The notes under the pieces: model-generated
Database searches by the model: none
What the model saw: only the letters and a program-made list of their open reading frames with translations
What the model was told of the DNA's origin: nothing
Part shown: positions 32,379 to 43,867 of the stretch, piece after piece
How positions within the stretch are numbered: position 1 is the stretch's first letter
Layout: each line of letters opens with the position of its first letter
Position numbers and translations under genes: made by a program
DNA from: Choanephora cucurbitarum
Taxonomy: Eukaryota > Mucoromycota > Mucoromycetes > Mucorales > Choanephoraceae
Reading direction: 5' to 3'
DNA length: 64,000 nt
Assembly: GCA_025331435.1 (NCBI GenBank)
Contig: JAIWNI010000100.1
Location: 38,228 to 102,227 of the forward strand

Positions 32379-33692
32379 GTGCCTATTTTTACAAGCCTTC
32401 TCTTTTCTCGTCCCTGTTATTTTTCGAAAATGATTGCTAAACTCTTCACCCCATCAGAACAAACGCTACAAGAAAAGCCTCACCTTAAGAGCTACTTGGA
32501 AGAATTGGAAGAACTTCAGAAAAAATTCTTTGAGAATCACCCTGAAGAAGACAAACAGAAAGTCCAGTTATATGGTGTTGGTCGTCTGGCTCCCCAGATG
32601 ATCCCTATGGTCAAGTCTGTCTTTGTTCCTCTGAAGATAAGAAGAAGAAGAAACAGATGGCAACAATACTTGCATAACAGCCGCAAGAAGGGCTTGCATT
32701 TTAGACGTCCTGACGACTATAAAAAAATTCGTCGCACTTACAAGGATTTGGTTGACAAGAAAGCACCTGAACTTGTCGAGTTGGAAAAAGAGACTCAGGC
32801 ATTCAACTGCACTGTTTCTCAGGTATCTGAATCCTCGACGAGTCAGTTGCTGGCCAACAGCATCCAGCAAATGAAAGGCTTCTGTAAATGGTTACTAAGT
32901 GAGTTCAACACTCACGTAGTAATCATTTATGCCACCGACAGGACTGAACTGCCCGACGTATCTGAATGGTATGCAAACAGTGGTAAGTAACTTAAAAATA
33001 CTTTGTACTTTACTAGTAGATAACTTATGCGCTACAACTACTATAGCTGTTGGTGAAGCCTTTCAAACGCAAGTGAACTCTGCGTTGAGAAATCGTGTGG
33101 CCCACGCTGTATTTCAGCGAATGGTAATCCGCAAGGATCAGGACGTTGCTCCTGTCTCTACAGGTATGATTAATATGCAGTATCTCTACAACACTTGTCT
33201 AACTTTAACATCTTTATTTTTCAGAAAAGGAAAGAATTAGCTATGGGGCACTTGAGTGTCTTCAAGACCTCAAAGTTGATTCTTTCGAATCCTTGGACTG
33301 TAGAAACAGTGATGCCAAGAGCAAGAAGAAGGCCTACTTGAGGAAGTACATCTTAAGTACAGTTTTGGGGCTCTACAGTAAGTAAATTTAATACGATAGG
33401 CTAATGGCTGATAATGTTGTATACAGGGCAATACAAGAAGAATGACAAGATCATTCATATTCCTTGGGTAAGTCTGTTGAGCCCTAATTCTGAAAGCCAG
33501 TCTTGCCTTCTCTGCCCTTGGCCTCGATTCCCAGGTGATGAGACCAATGGCCGGTATCGATTGAATATGGCCGATATTGAAACATTAAGGCAAATGGCCA
33601 TTGGTCTTCACAATGGAAGCATCAACGTAACTGCTTGCGCTTCTCCTTCTGTTTCTTCCCTTCCTGCTTCGCCTGAAGAAATGGAAGAGTAA
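32379..33692 (+). CDS. KDZ-element accessory protein, function unknown
   Basis: The first gene inside the transposon begins 16 bp after the left terminal repeat, with Met at 32379 or 32430. Exons run to about 32982, then 33047-33162, then from the CAG before AAAAGGAAAG to about 33375, then 33427-33692, giving about 370 residues. The first half is basic and helical (LKSYLEELEELQKKFFENH; RRRRNRWQQYLHNSRKKG). The middle has GALECLQDLKVDSF and a Lys-rich patch. The end has CLLCPWPRFPGDETNGRYRL and a Ser/Pro/Glu tail. I recognise no domain. Introns are normal and the frame is open throughout, so selection probably kept it. Its place next to the transposase suggests a role in transposition or DNA binding, but that is inference only. 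Confidence 0.7.
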
Positions 33693-35863
33693 TAAACAGT
33701 CATATTTTCAAACTCCATAATGTGTTATAAGCAACCCCTGCCCTGGTAATTAATTTTCTCTTTTTCTCTTTCTTTCGTTTCAAAACAAATATTGTAAGGT
33801 AAGTACAAACCAAATTTCTGCTATTTAATACTATTTTAGTTCAAGGGCAAGCATGCTAGTAGTTGCAAGCAGATAGAGATATACAAGAGCTATCTCGCCC
33901 TTAGTGGAGACTACCGCGAATACTCTCAAGAAAGCTTTTATTTTATCTCGGTTTAAGACGCGTTGAACTATACTTTTTGTTTGAAGTCATGGCCCCCTGT
34001 TAACAGAGTTCAAAGGTTTCTGTCTTTACATTTCACTTGTTTGATACAAAACGATTTGTATCGCTAGTTGTCTTTTGCTCTTGACACAAGGAGTACATAT
34101 TTTTAAGAAGCTATTTTAAATAAATCATTTGTTTAAAAAATACCTACATCTCTGGTTTTAATATAATAGATATAATCATATAAGAATGAAGTACTTCAGG
34201 GGATTTCATTGAACATCGTGCAGATGGTGTAGTTATTAGTTCTCATGTAAGACTTGGTTTGCGCACATATGTCTGTTGTTTGGGCAACATATAACTTTCA
34301 TATGATGTCTTCGTCTAGTCTTTCAGCTTATTAATTTTATGAAGTTCACGAAGAGTGAAGCACTAACTGCTCTAACACAACAACAACAAATCAAAACAAA
34401 ATCAAGCTAAGCGAGATAATCATTACTCTGAACAAGTCTAATTGCAAACCATTTCATATATTTATTTCATTAAGCAATCGATAATAATACAGAAGTAAGC
34501 CTAGTTGAAGCATGGGCATTCTCAGCATAGACTTCAAGACATGCATGGAGCACCCAAGCTCTACAAAGGCAAAACTACTGCCTGCACTTGATGTGCGTGG
34601 AAGTCCATAAGGCCATCTACACTTTGTTCTACAGCATAAAGACTGATTCTTCAAACATTTCATATAACAAGTGATACTTATACCTTTAAAAAGATGTGCT
34701 GAATCGTCATGTTTATAGTTATATTGCAAGAGGTTTGCTGGACAAAAAGAAACTGTTGCTTGTTAGGAAAGTAGGCAAGATGGTGTTGAATGAAGACACT
34801 AATGATGAGCAGCTGCAAGGTGTATACGCAAGCAAAACAGGTAAAGAAAATAAAGAAAACAAAGAAAAAAAATCTAGAAATTACAAGGGTCGAAGTATAA
34901 AAAAAATGAGTCATGACAGCGTTGTAACAGCTTCATTGGTTGTTTAATAAAAAAAAATTTATTGTTTTGAGCTCAGATGATCTTGATTACTATTAATCTC
35001 GAGGTTGGATGGTGGATTATCGGAATATATAATAGCCGCCATACTCTTGGAACACCTGACAAAGTAACAACAAGCAAACTAACTGTTATCGACTGTTTGA
35101 GCCAAAATAGCTTTGTCAATAATGACTTTAGCATACGTTAAATTTGCATAATTGAGCACGCTAATGCAATCACAGTGTTAGCGATTGAAGCAAATAAAAA
35201 CTTCAAAAAAGCTTATTTTGAATTCTCATGCTTAACAACATGAGCCTTAAGACATTCAAATGTTCGTCTATGATGTATTCCAGTGCAATAAAGAACTCCA
35301 CTACTTCCATTTAACATGATATAAGCTAGCTTTATTATATTGGTCATTTTGTTTTGTCCTGATGAGCCGCAATCTTGTTAATTGTTTTAGGAATGCTGAA
35401 AGCCATAATGTGAAGATCGTAAACGCTTTATTAGAAGTTGGTTTGATTCTTTTATCGTTGTTTACCAGAAAACATTATGTGCACTTTGCTCTTTAGTTTC
35501 TGTGATAATAGGAAGCTAAACATAATTGATTTACGATCATTCTTTAAGGAACTATGACATTTGGGATATCAATGTAATATTAAGCATTTGTGCATTGACA
35601 CATTAGAAATAATAATAAACGTCTTTTCAATTTACATCTCTCGTCAGGATGCTTTTTGCAATGGCCAAACTTATATATCAAACAGTAATGATTCACATCA
35701 CATTGATTACTTTTTCTCTATGAAACAACAATTGCTTGTAGTTATATCGTAGATAGTAAAATATATGATTTGTAATTTTATTCAAAACATTCAGGAACAG
35801 AATCAAAAACCCTCTTTCTTTTACTTTTATCTCTTTCTAAAAACTAAATACATTTAACTTAAC
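33693..35863. other. Non-coding interior of the KDZ element
   Basis: These 2.2 kb lie between the accessory gene and the transposase. Short open frames occur on both strands (for example 34454-34729 minus, 34696-34947 plus, the latter Lys-rich), but none shows a motif or a convincing splice chain. The 3' part presumably contains the transposase promoter. Confidence 0.5.
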
Positions 35864-38800
35864 ATGTCTAAACGCAGCAACCCTTACTCCGGAATCTTCT
35901 TTCAATTCTGGTGCAAAGAAACTTACAAAGAAGGGCGCTGAAAAGTATTTCGACGCTGTCAGAGCAAAGCAAATGGACGATGCTCTGAAATTTGGTAAAT
36001 GGGCTGAGCAAAATGCGAAGCAAGAAAAGCTCAAGGAGCAAACAAGAAAGAACGAAGAGGAAGAGGAGAGCCTCAGAAGAAGAATCATGCTTGCTCAAGG
36101 CCAAGCTGATTTTGACTCTGATATCAATCTCATTGATAATGATAGTCAATGGGTTGATATTGACGAAGATGCCAGACCATCTCAGTCTGTTGAAAACAAT
36201 CTTCGTTGGGCTCAAGAGTCCAACAAGATCAGGGACTTGTTTCTCAAGTCATATGAGATCAACGGCCGCCCTACCATGTCTCAAACAAGTGTCAGCTTTG
36301 AGACGTGTGATTGTGTTTGTAGCGATCAGAAAACTACAGAAATCACACTTTACTTTATGGATGGTACTTTGTATTTTTGAAACATAAAACGAGCACTGAT
36401 TCTAATGATTTTATTTTTTATTGACAACTAGCAATTCAAAAAGTATTAGTCAAGAACTGTAGCTGCAATCCTCTTTTCGAACAACTGTTGCTGAAGCAGT
36501 TCATGCCAGCCAGTCTTGTTATGCCTCGAAAGGCATTTCATTTTGGAATGCTTGACTTTCTCCACCTCTTGAAGATGAATGGTCAAATTTCAAACCATTG
36601 CTTTGCGAACATTTTGAACCAGAATTATGGCCTCGCATCTGTAGTGAGAAAGGTGATTATAAAACATTATCTAACTTCTTATAATAACATACCTACTTAA
36701 CTGAGCTTTTTAGTGTGATGTTGTAAAGAATCACTTGTTGAATTCAGTTTATCTGAAATACAGACGCTTGACACGATATGCAAGCGATTATGTCAAGCAA
36801 GTCAATGCAATTGAAAAGCTGAAGAACTGTCTTGCTTGTGAGGTAATTACCTGAAGTATATAAAGTAGTCATCATTTGTTTAATGACTATGTTGTAAATA
36901 GAATGCAGAGCGCAAGATTGTCAGCATGGATGGCAACATGCAGCTGAAGAGAAGAGATGACGTCTCTCAAAGGGAACTTCCCCTTGATGGGCTGTTCTCT
37001 GTTTCGTCCGGGGAAACATCCCTTTGGGGATCCAAGGAGGAAGTCGATGCTGCCGCTGCTATTGCCGACAAGTTGAAAAACGAAGAAGATGTAATGATTA
37101 ATTGCTCGAATTGAATGTGTGGCATAAACTGACATATAGTATAGTGCTCTGTTGATGCCTTGATTGACAACTCATTCAAGGCAAGCGGCAACAACAACCG
37201 CAACAACTCCAGCGGCAGATATGCTGAAACTGGCGTCTTCTCGCTTTCATGTGCTCGACATGGCGTGCCTGAGCGCATGTACAACATGTACGGTGGTGAA
37301 GGGTAAGTTAACAAATGGTTTACAAATCTGGTTTCTAACATCCAACTTGAATAGCCACAAGTATGCCCTGGCCTGTGTTGGGTACATGGTTGAGAACAAC
37401 CCAGAAAGCACAAAGTACGGGATCATGTATGACATTGCCTGTCTTGTTAGAAAAGGCCTGGAAGTAAATAACTTTATTATTGAATCATGGTACATATGTC
37501 AAAAAATTAATAATATTGCTTGTTAGAGATCCTTTCCAGTATTGAAGAACGATACCTGGTATGGAGTCACTGCATTTCATGCATACGCCCATACTATGGC
37601 TTGCCAAGTGAACTACAACCCGAAGTATATCCCTAACTTTGGGTGTACTGACGGCGAGGGCTGTGAGAGGTTCTGGTCCTACTTGGACGGTTTCGTGTCA
37701 ATGACGCGGAGCATGTCCAGTAGAAACCGCCTCTTGGCAATCACAGACTCGGTAGAACACTTTACCTACCAAAAAATGCTCGAGTTGCGTAAGTCATCTT
37801 TAGGTCAACCAACATGCATCTTTGTTTTAACATCTTCATCATGTAGCCGAGCAAATTAAAAACAAAAAAAAGAACATAGAAAAAATTTTAAAAAATCATA
37901 ATAATCAAGAAAAAAATGTAGAAGAAGAATGGAAGTCAGTCAAGGAGTTGATGGCTTTACCATTGTCAGAAAAATACTTTAAAAATTTAAAAGATATAAC
38001 CAAAAAAAAATTACTCAACAAGGATCACTATAAATATCTAGCAAACAAGAAGAAACTAGAATATATAGAGTGCATGTAAGTTAAATCTTATTGTAAGAAA
38101 CATGGCATTAAGCTCAATCTCTTTAGTGACACTTCTTCAAAAATAATTGCAAAAGAAAAAGCAAAGCTTTCTGGTACCTTTGGTATTCTTCGTCTTACCA
38201 CACAAAGTTTACCCGAGGTTGTTGACGAAGACCTCAACAATGCCATCAACTCTGAAGTCACTGATTTTCTAATCATACTTGTTAAAAAATATGTGTTTGC
38301 TCTCGCACTCAAAGAGAAGCAGCTCGCCGGAAGTGGCAAAATTGGTAGGACCATTCTATACAAATGATACAACATCCTCTAACACTTTTGATTCAATCAA
38401 GGCACAAAAAGGCTACCCGTCTGATTGTTGCCATTAAAAACATTGTCAGCAATGCAAAGATGCTCGTTGAAAAACTCAATGAACACTTAGCTCACAACTG
38501 CAGTAAGTCAGCAGATTATTTACATAGAAAAAATGACAGGTCAACTAAACCTGTTAAATAGACCAAGAACAAAGAGACAAATACTCTCTTGATAGTCTGG
38601 AAACAGCTATCAGGAAGTACTCTAAAGAAGAAGCTTCTTTACCGGAAAGGGTGTTGACATGGCACAAGTATTGCAGGGCTAAAGAAGAACATCTTTTTTT
38701 GCATGTAAGTCATACAGACATACAATTCATTGGTCGACAAACGTGCTAATATATCGCGATAGGCTGAAGATGAACGGTTTGTACGCAACCTTGAGTGCAA

Positions 38801-39071
38801 ACTAAGAAGTATCAGGGTTGCACTCAAATCAAATGAGTGTGGTCATGCAGCATTCCTCGAACAAGAGGAGAGAATGCTGCTGGCCATCAAAGAAAGAGCC
38901 AAGGCCTTTTTAGACACTCCTTTCTTGGATGACTCTGCCGATGAAGTTGTAACAGATGGAGGCGAACTGATTGTAGATGATGAAGAAGATGATGAAGATG
39001 GAGAAGAAGACGAAGAAGATGAAGAAGATGAAGATAATGATGATGATGATGAAGAAGAAGAAGATGAATAA
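35864..39071 (+). CDS. KDZ transposase, multi-exon
   Basis: About ten short exons chain across this span. The conserved KDZ core is visible in order: MDGNMQLKRR (first catalytic Asp, at 36926), the CARHGVP zinc-like segment (37250 on), YDIAC (second Asp, 37428-37442) and TDGEGCERFW (catalytic Glu, 37647-37676), followed by WSYLDGFVSMTRSMS. Preceding it is a region with FHFGMLDFLHLL; following it are Lys-rich helices. The protein ends in a run of Asp/Glu coded by GAA/GAT repeats (about 38976-39069). It would cut and move the element by a DDE mechanism. The start is uncertain: ATG 35864 is in a different frame from the long first exon, whose first in-frame Met is at 35973, so a small unseen intron, a frameshift or the later Met must explain it. 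The core motifs look undamaged. Confidence 0.88.
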
Positions 39072-39139
39072 AATAAAAAATAAAATAAAACAATTCAATA
39101 GAAGAATAACAGTCCCAAAGTTTTGTGCTTAAAGCAATA

Positions 39140-39315
39140 TGTTTAATTTCGAAGCCAGATCAGAATAGGTTTAAGCAGGTAAATAAACATTTTGTATGGT
39201 AAATAAACTTTTTGTATGGTAAATAATTTTTTCTTGCAACGTTAGCAGGTAAATAAATTTATTTACCAGCAATATTTTTTTGCTAGATTTGCAACGGAGA
39301 AATAAATACTAGGTG
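39140..39315 (-). repeat. KDZ right terminal inverted repeat (176 bp)
   Basis: Complement of the left repeat 32187-32362, identical as far as read by eye. It ends ATAAATACTAGGTG, next to the target duplication CAACCCC. It starts 68 bp after the transposase stop codon. Confidence 0.95.
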
Positions 39316-39608
39316 CAACCCCACCTTTGGTCTACAAACACGGTATTTGAATTTTGGGCTTGAAGTTGTTTAATGAATTCTATTTTCTTTGGTTATCAGT
39401 TAACCAATAAGATGTGCAAGACAGAGAGAATCACCAATCATAGGAAAATGGCAACCATTTGAGTTTATCAAACTTCTAAAAAAAACAAAGCCTCAAAGGA
39501 GTCTGTTGTACACGTCACAATGGATTAGGTAAGCAAGGTACATTCTTGCTCTTACTTAATTCCATTTTCCTTCTTCCTCTTCTTTTGTTCTTTATTCATT
39601 TGAACAAA

Positions 39609-40129
39609 ATGCCTCCAGTTGTTGATGAATCAGTTTATACTGACCATGTCCATCCATGGGAGGAAATCAAGCATTATGTTTGTAAAAATATTAGCATTTT
39701 TGTTTGTTTTTTTAGTTCTCAGCTAACTCTTTCACTTATATAGCTATCAACAAAGTCAATTTGTTACGCAGAAACAAGGCTGATGAAAAAGTCTATCGTC
39801 AATGGACGCAAGATACACTTGCCAAGTATGGCACAATTGAAAACTATCTTTTGAAAGAAAAGCTCTTGTTTCCAGAGCCATGTAACAATAAGCCTGTGGT
39901 TTTGATTTTACCTAATGATTTCCCTTATTCTGTTGAACCAGGCATCGAGCATATCTTGATATGGTCAAAAGAGCCCTTGGAATCCCAATGGATAGAGTCT
40001 ATTTTGGAAGATAAATACGGTAGCTCTGTTTATGAATGGACCTATTTTGTGAATCCACCTGCATTTCAAAGTGTTCGTAGACTACCTCATACACATGTCT
40101 TTATGCGCAAGAAAGAGAACTCGAAATAA
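39609..40129 (+). CDS. DUF3605-type fungal protein
   Basis: Two exons (39609-39681 and 39744-40129; donor GTAAAA, acceptor ATATAG) encode 152 residues. Visible family features are the N-terminal HPWEEIKHYV segment, a helical KVYRQWTQDTLAKYGTIENYLL stretch that is split in places by charged residues, and the hallmark PNDFPYSVEPGIEHILIWSK. Near the end HTHVFMRKK is seen. Proteins of this family are widespread in fungi and of unknown function; the conserved His and acidic residues have led to guesses of an enzyme, but I make none. The KDZ transposon sits about 290 bp upstream of the start codon and may have displaced upstream regulatory sequence. The start Met follows a pyrimidine-rich leader. 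Confidence 0.82.
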
Positions 40130-40664
40130 AAGAGGCATTGTATTTACATAAGAGAGAAGATATTTTGGGTATTTTGGAGTTTTAATAAAGACTTCCAAGC
40201 TACTTTGGTGGAAGTTACATTTTTGAACTTTTTAAGCTGTGTCATCTCTTTTCTTCATATTGCAAGTTGTCAGTCAAAAACAACAGCTTCATCATTAGCT
40301 ACCTTAGATTACAACACCCTGATAGTGAGCATTCAGAAAGTCATATTGTTGAGCTATAAGACGAGAAACTTAGCGATTGAACCTAGTGTCATATTGACAT
40401 TGGATAGGCTCTAGAAAGAAGGGTCAAACAAGCATTGTAAAGGGAAGCTTCTATTCGCTTCAATGCATGTCGTGGGGCTACTTATTGCAGTGACAATATA
40501 TGTACCCGGAATGCTAAAAAGCATAGTATTCTTCAGGTTGCCTGTTGGTGGTCTAGATTAGCTATATGATTCTTTTGAACTATCAGACTGGTTTTGCAAA
40601 TGCAAGCTATGAGCATGTAAGCAATCATAACACGTCGGCACCCGCCCATTTAAAACATCTTCGT
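40130..40664. other. Intergenic, nothing firmly recognised
   Basis: A plus-strand open frame at 40205-40414 has no motif. AATAAA at 40184-40189 may end the DUF3605-type transcript. Confidence 0.45.
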
Positions 40665-41035
40665 GTCAGTTACCATGTATTTTAAGTCGCTTTTTTTCGT
40701 TTCCTGGCCAAGGAATAACAGGCAGATAATGGTCTTCTCCGGATAAACTCTCAGTTTCTGAACCTAATGATGTATAATAGGCGACCGTGCTATGTATCCC
40801 GCTGAATTTATGTCCCCAGTATTCAGCGAATAACAATGCCAGTTTGGCAAATCATGCTCAAACTTCTTTTCTAGCTTATCATGTTCAAAATAGTTCTGGA
40901 GTAGAGATATAAATGCCGCTGCTAATAGAAGCATCCTAGCGAAATGCGTCTGTTCGGAATATGTTTTTAAATCAATGCCAGCTGCACTGACAAAACCAAG
41001 GACTGTAGCTAAGGTCCATTTTAAGATTGATTTCG
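40665..41035 (-). pseudogene. Fragment of an unassigned membrane-like protein
   Basis: On the minus strand an uninterrupted frame runs through WTLATVLGFVSAAGIDL, ARMLLLAAAFISLLQNYF and a charged HDKLEKKFEHDLPNWH, then stops at about 40767. A second frame that overlaps it carries AEYWGHKFSGIHSTVAYYTS, SETESLSGEDHYLPVIPWPG and ends KRL. The two join naturally only if a frameshift near 40830 is assumed. Two hydrophobic helices suggest a membrane protein. No start codon in a good context is seen, so it is truncated on the left as well. It lies between the DUF3605 gene and the RABL6-like gene. I do not recognise the family. Confidence 0.35.
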
Positions 41036-41169
41036 TTTGATGAAGGTGAAGGTTTTAAAAATTAGTATGTTTTCCGGACACCCAAAATTAGGACACCCAA
41101 AGTACCCGACACGCTTGCATAGACTCTTTCCTTTCTATTTATTTATTTTTTCTTGCTTATACAAAAAAA

Positions 41170-43265
41170 ATGAGTTTCTTATGGTCATTTGGTGCATCAG
41201 CGAAGAAAGTAAAGAGGAACGAAGAGAGATGAACATATAGAGTCTGTACTTATCTCAATAAACAATTCGATCAGGAACCAACCAGTCCTGTTCCACCTGC
41301 ACCTACTCAACCCTCATTCAAGGCCATGAGTCATGCCTTTAAGAAGGGGGTTCAATACAACAGTAAGCACAAAAGATACAGCAGACAAACTTTATTCATA
41401 ACCTGAAATAGTGAAAATTGCTATACGAGGCGATGTTATGACAGGAAAGTCAAGTTTGTGTAAAGTCGCGTTAATTATGCATCTCGTATTATTTAGACTT
41501 AAGTTTCATTTTAGTTCACCGCTTACAAGGTGCTGAGTTTGACGAAGCCTATGGATCTACCCCTCAGATACAAGTAGCCAATATTCCATGGCACTATAAA
41601 GGTATAGAGAGTACACAATATCGAACCTGTGACTTATCCGGACAAGTTAGACTCAAATGATATTGTTAAGATTGAAATATGGGATGTTGTTGATAAGGCA
41701 CACAATAAGACAAAATCAGCTGAATCAACCATCAAACTTGAGCATTCAGAGTCACAACAGAAGATAGAAGTAGAAGAAGAGTCTGATATGGGTTTAGATG
41801 CAGCGACTGTCAATGTCTATCGTAACTCACATGGTGTTATTTTCTTGTTTGATATCACCAAGCCATGGACATTTGATTATATCGTAAAGGAGTTAGATAG
41901 CGTACCTGAAACACTTTCTGTCCTGGTGCTAGTAATGTTCATAACATCGTTGACTATTTTAGTATGTAAAGCTCATTCTTTATTTTATAGGGTAATTTCA
42001 GTGATAAAAGGTAGATATCCCTACTGTTTTTTTATATTCTTTTTTTGGAGAAATAATGTTATTGTTATTGTTAGTCAAGAACGCAAGGTAGATCTGGATA
42101 TTATTCACACAGCCTTGTACGAGCATAATCAAGAAAGGATAAGAAGGGGTGCCATTAAACCTAATTTGATACGTTATGCAGAAGCCAGTATGAAGACAGG
42201 CATGGGACTCAAATACATCTACGACTATCTCGGTATTCCCTTCTTACAGCTGATGATAGAATCGCTGAACAAGCAATTGGAGCTAAAGGCAGTTGAGATA
42301 GTTGATCTGTTGGAAGTACTGGATACGAATGACGATGTACCTGAAACAATGCAAAGGAGAAGAAGAGGACAGGATAACTTTGATCAGCGTAAGTTTCAAG
42401 AGTGACTAAGGATTTTTCAGCTAATTTAGTTTTGTGAGAGCAGCATCTGAGCCTCGTTTGACAAAACAAAAAGAGGAAATGCAATCAGCCTGGGACCAAG
42501 AGCTTGAAGCCATTGCCTCCGATCGTAAGTATTTCGAACTCAGTATCTGATTTTGCATTAAACCTTATTGTCAAGATCCTTCGGGATTTGAGCGACAACC
42601 AACTCCTCCTCCACCTAGTGCACCTGTTGAAACAAAGCCGAAAAAAGAAATACAACTGGTATCAGAACAAGTGAATGTGGATCCATTTGATAATGCAGAG
42701 GAGTTAGCGGACGATTGGTTTGGAGAAACTACCCCTTCCACTGTAACACGAACTAAACAGGATGTGTATGACTCAGACGATCAAGTACCAAGTAATCCTA
42801 TGGTATTAGGGGATGAAGATGTTGAGCCTATCATTCAGTACAATTCTCAGCAACAAAAACCAGAAGAACACGAAGAGGAAGAAGAGGAAGAAGAAAGAAG
42901 GCCATCAAAGGAGTTTGTCTATCAACCACCTGTGTTTAAGAGCGAGCTAGAGGATGTCTGGAGTCTTGGACTAAGAAGGTTGTCTGGACCACAAGTTGTG
43001 TCTGAGAGTGAAGATGAGGACAACACAATAGCCTACATAGAGCAAGAGGAAGTAAGCGAATCAACTGAAAACCCTTGGTCTACTGACTGGCAAGAAAGCA
43101 TTCAAGAGATACCCTATGTAAGCTCTATGCCTTCATTTAGACTCAATACACTAACCAATTGTCCAATAGGAAGTTACGCCTGAAGTATCCAGCAGCAAGA
43201 AAAAGAAATCGTCTAAAAAGAGTAGTGGCAAAAAAAAGAAGAAATCTGCATCCAGAGAACAATAA
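41170..43265 (+). CDS. RABL6 (RBEL1/Parf)-like GTPase
   Basis: About nine exons encode a protein that follows the RABL6 plan. A short N-terminus (MSFLWSFGASAKK) is followed by AFKKGVQYN, then the P-loop MKIAIRGDVMTGKSSLFHRL, with introns on both sides of the exon. Next come YGSTPQIQVANIPWHY (effector region), IEIWDVVDKAH, the acidic insert, FLFDITKPWTFDYI, RYAEASMKTGMGLKYIYDYL and IPFLQLMIESL. The long C-terminus (from about 42430) is acidic and disordered, with DEDNTIAY and PWSTDW motifs, and ends in a Lys/Ser-rich tail, as in RABL6. Mammalian members bind GTP and affect proliferation; the fungal role is unknown. The first exon is only 39 bp. Kinesin follows 600 bp downstream on the same strand. 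Confidence 0.87.
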
Positions 43266-43867
43266 ACATGTGTTACATTCACACTCAATTTCAACACGTT
43301 TCTATTGTCATCTGACGAAACACAGCTTTTGCCGGTCATGTCACATGAAATTAGAGCCAGAAAAGTCTGTCAAATTCACAACAATGAAAATCTATCACAT
43401 TTGTTGTTCACTTGTCATTTTTAGAAACTTTCTCTCTGTCTGTAACAAATGCAACAATAGAGAGAGAAGGAAAGAAAAAGAGAAATGAGAATTGTTATCG
43501 AACAATAACATCAGTTGATTCAACCTTAATTATCTGAAACACCAAGAAAAAGAGAAAGTTGCTCTAAAATTCCCTAAGTGAAAAGGAATGTGGCAATATC
43601 TAAATGTCACTTTTAGTTTTTCTTACATGTTATTTTTTCCTTTTTGGCTATATTAGCTTTCTAATGTTGTTGTTGTCGTCGTCGTTTTTTTTTATACTCC
43701 TCCCCTCCCCCTTTCTTCCTCTTTCTTTCTGTCTCTCTTTACCTTCTCCTTTCAATCCCCTTTTTTGTGACATTGTTTACCTTATAAATCAGCCTTATAT
43801 AACGAACGTATTTTTCTTTTTTTAAAACACAAAAATTCCCTCTCTTTTCTCTTTTTTTTTTCCTATT
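43266..43867. other. Intergenic, kinesin promoter region
   Basis: T/C-rich leader sequence (43675-43860), including a GTTGTTGTTGTCGTCGTCG triplet run near 43666-43684. No gene is seen. Confidence 0.5.

Larger units (their letters stand above)
32179..39322 (+). mobile_element. Complete KDZ (Kyakuja-Dileera-Zisupton) DNA transposon, 7.1 kb
   Basis: The element runs from 32187 to about 39315 and is flanked by a 7-8 bp direct repeat (G)CAACCCC (32179-32186 and 39315-39322; the last base may belong to either the repeat or the terminus). Its ends are 176-bp inverted repeats that I read as identical. It carries two genes on the plus strand: an accessory gene of unknown function (32379-33692) and the KDZ transposase (about 35864-39071). 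Between them lie 2.2 kb without a recognised gene. Identical termini and a preserved target duplication point to a recent insertion. KDZ elements make 8-bp duplications, which fits. Confidence 0.93.

Noticed and set aside
35356..35385. CTGATGAG resembling a hammerhead ribozyme core
   Set aside because: The matching GAAA and flanking stems are missing, so it is a chance match.
32187..39315. Reading the long terminal repeats as LTRs of a retrotransposon
   Set aside because: The repeats are inverted, not direct, and no gag/pol is inside; the transposase is KDZ-type.
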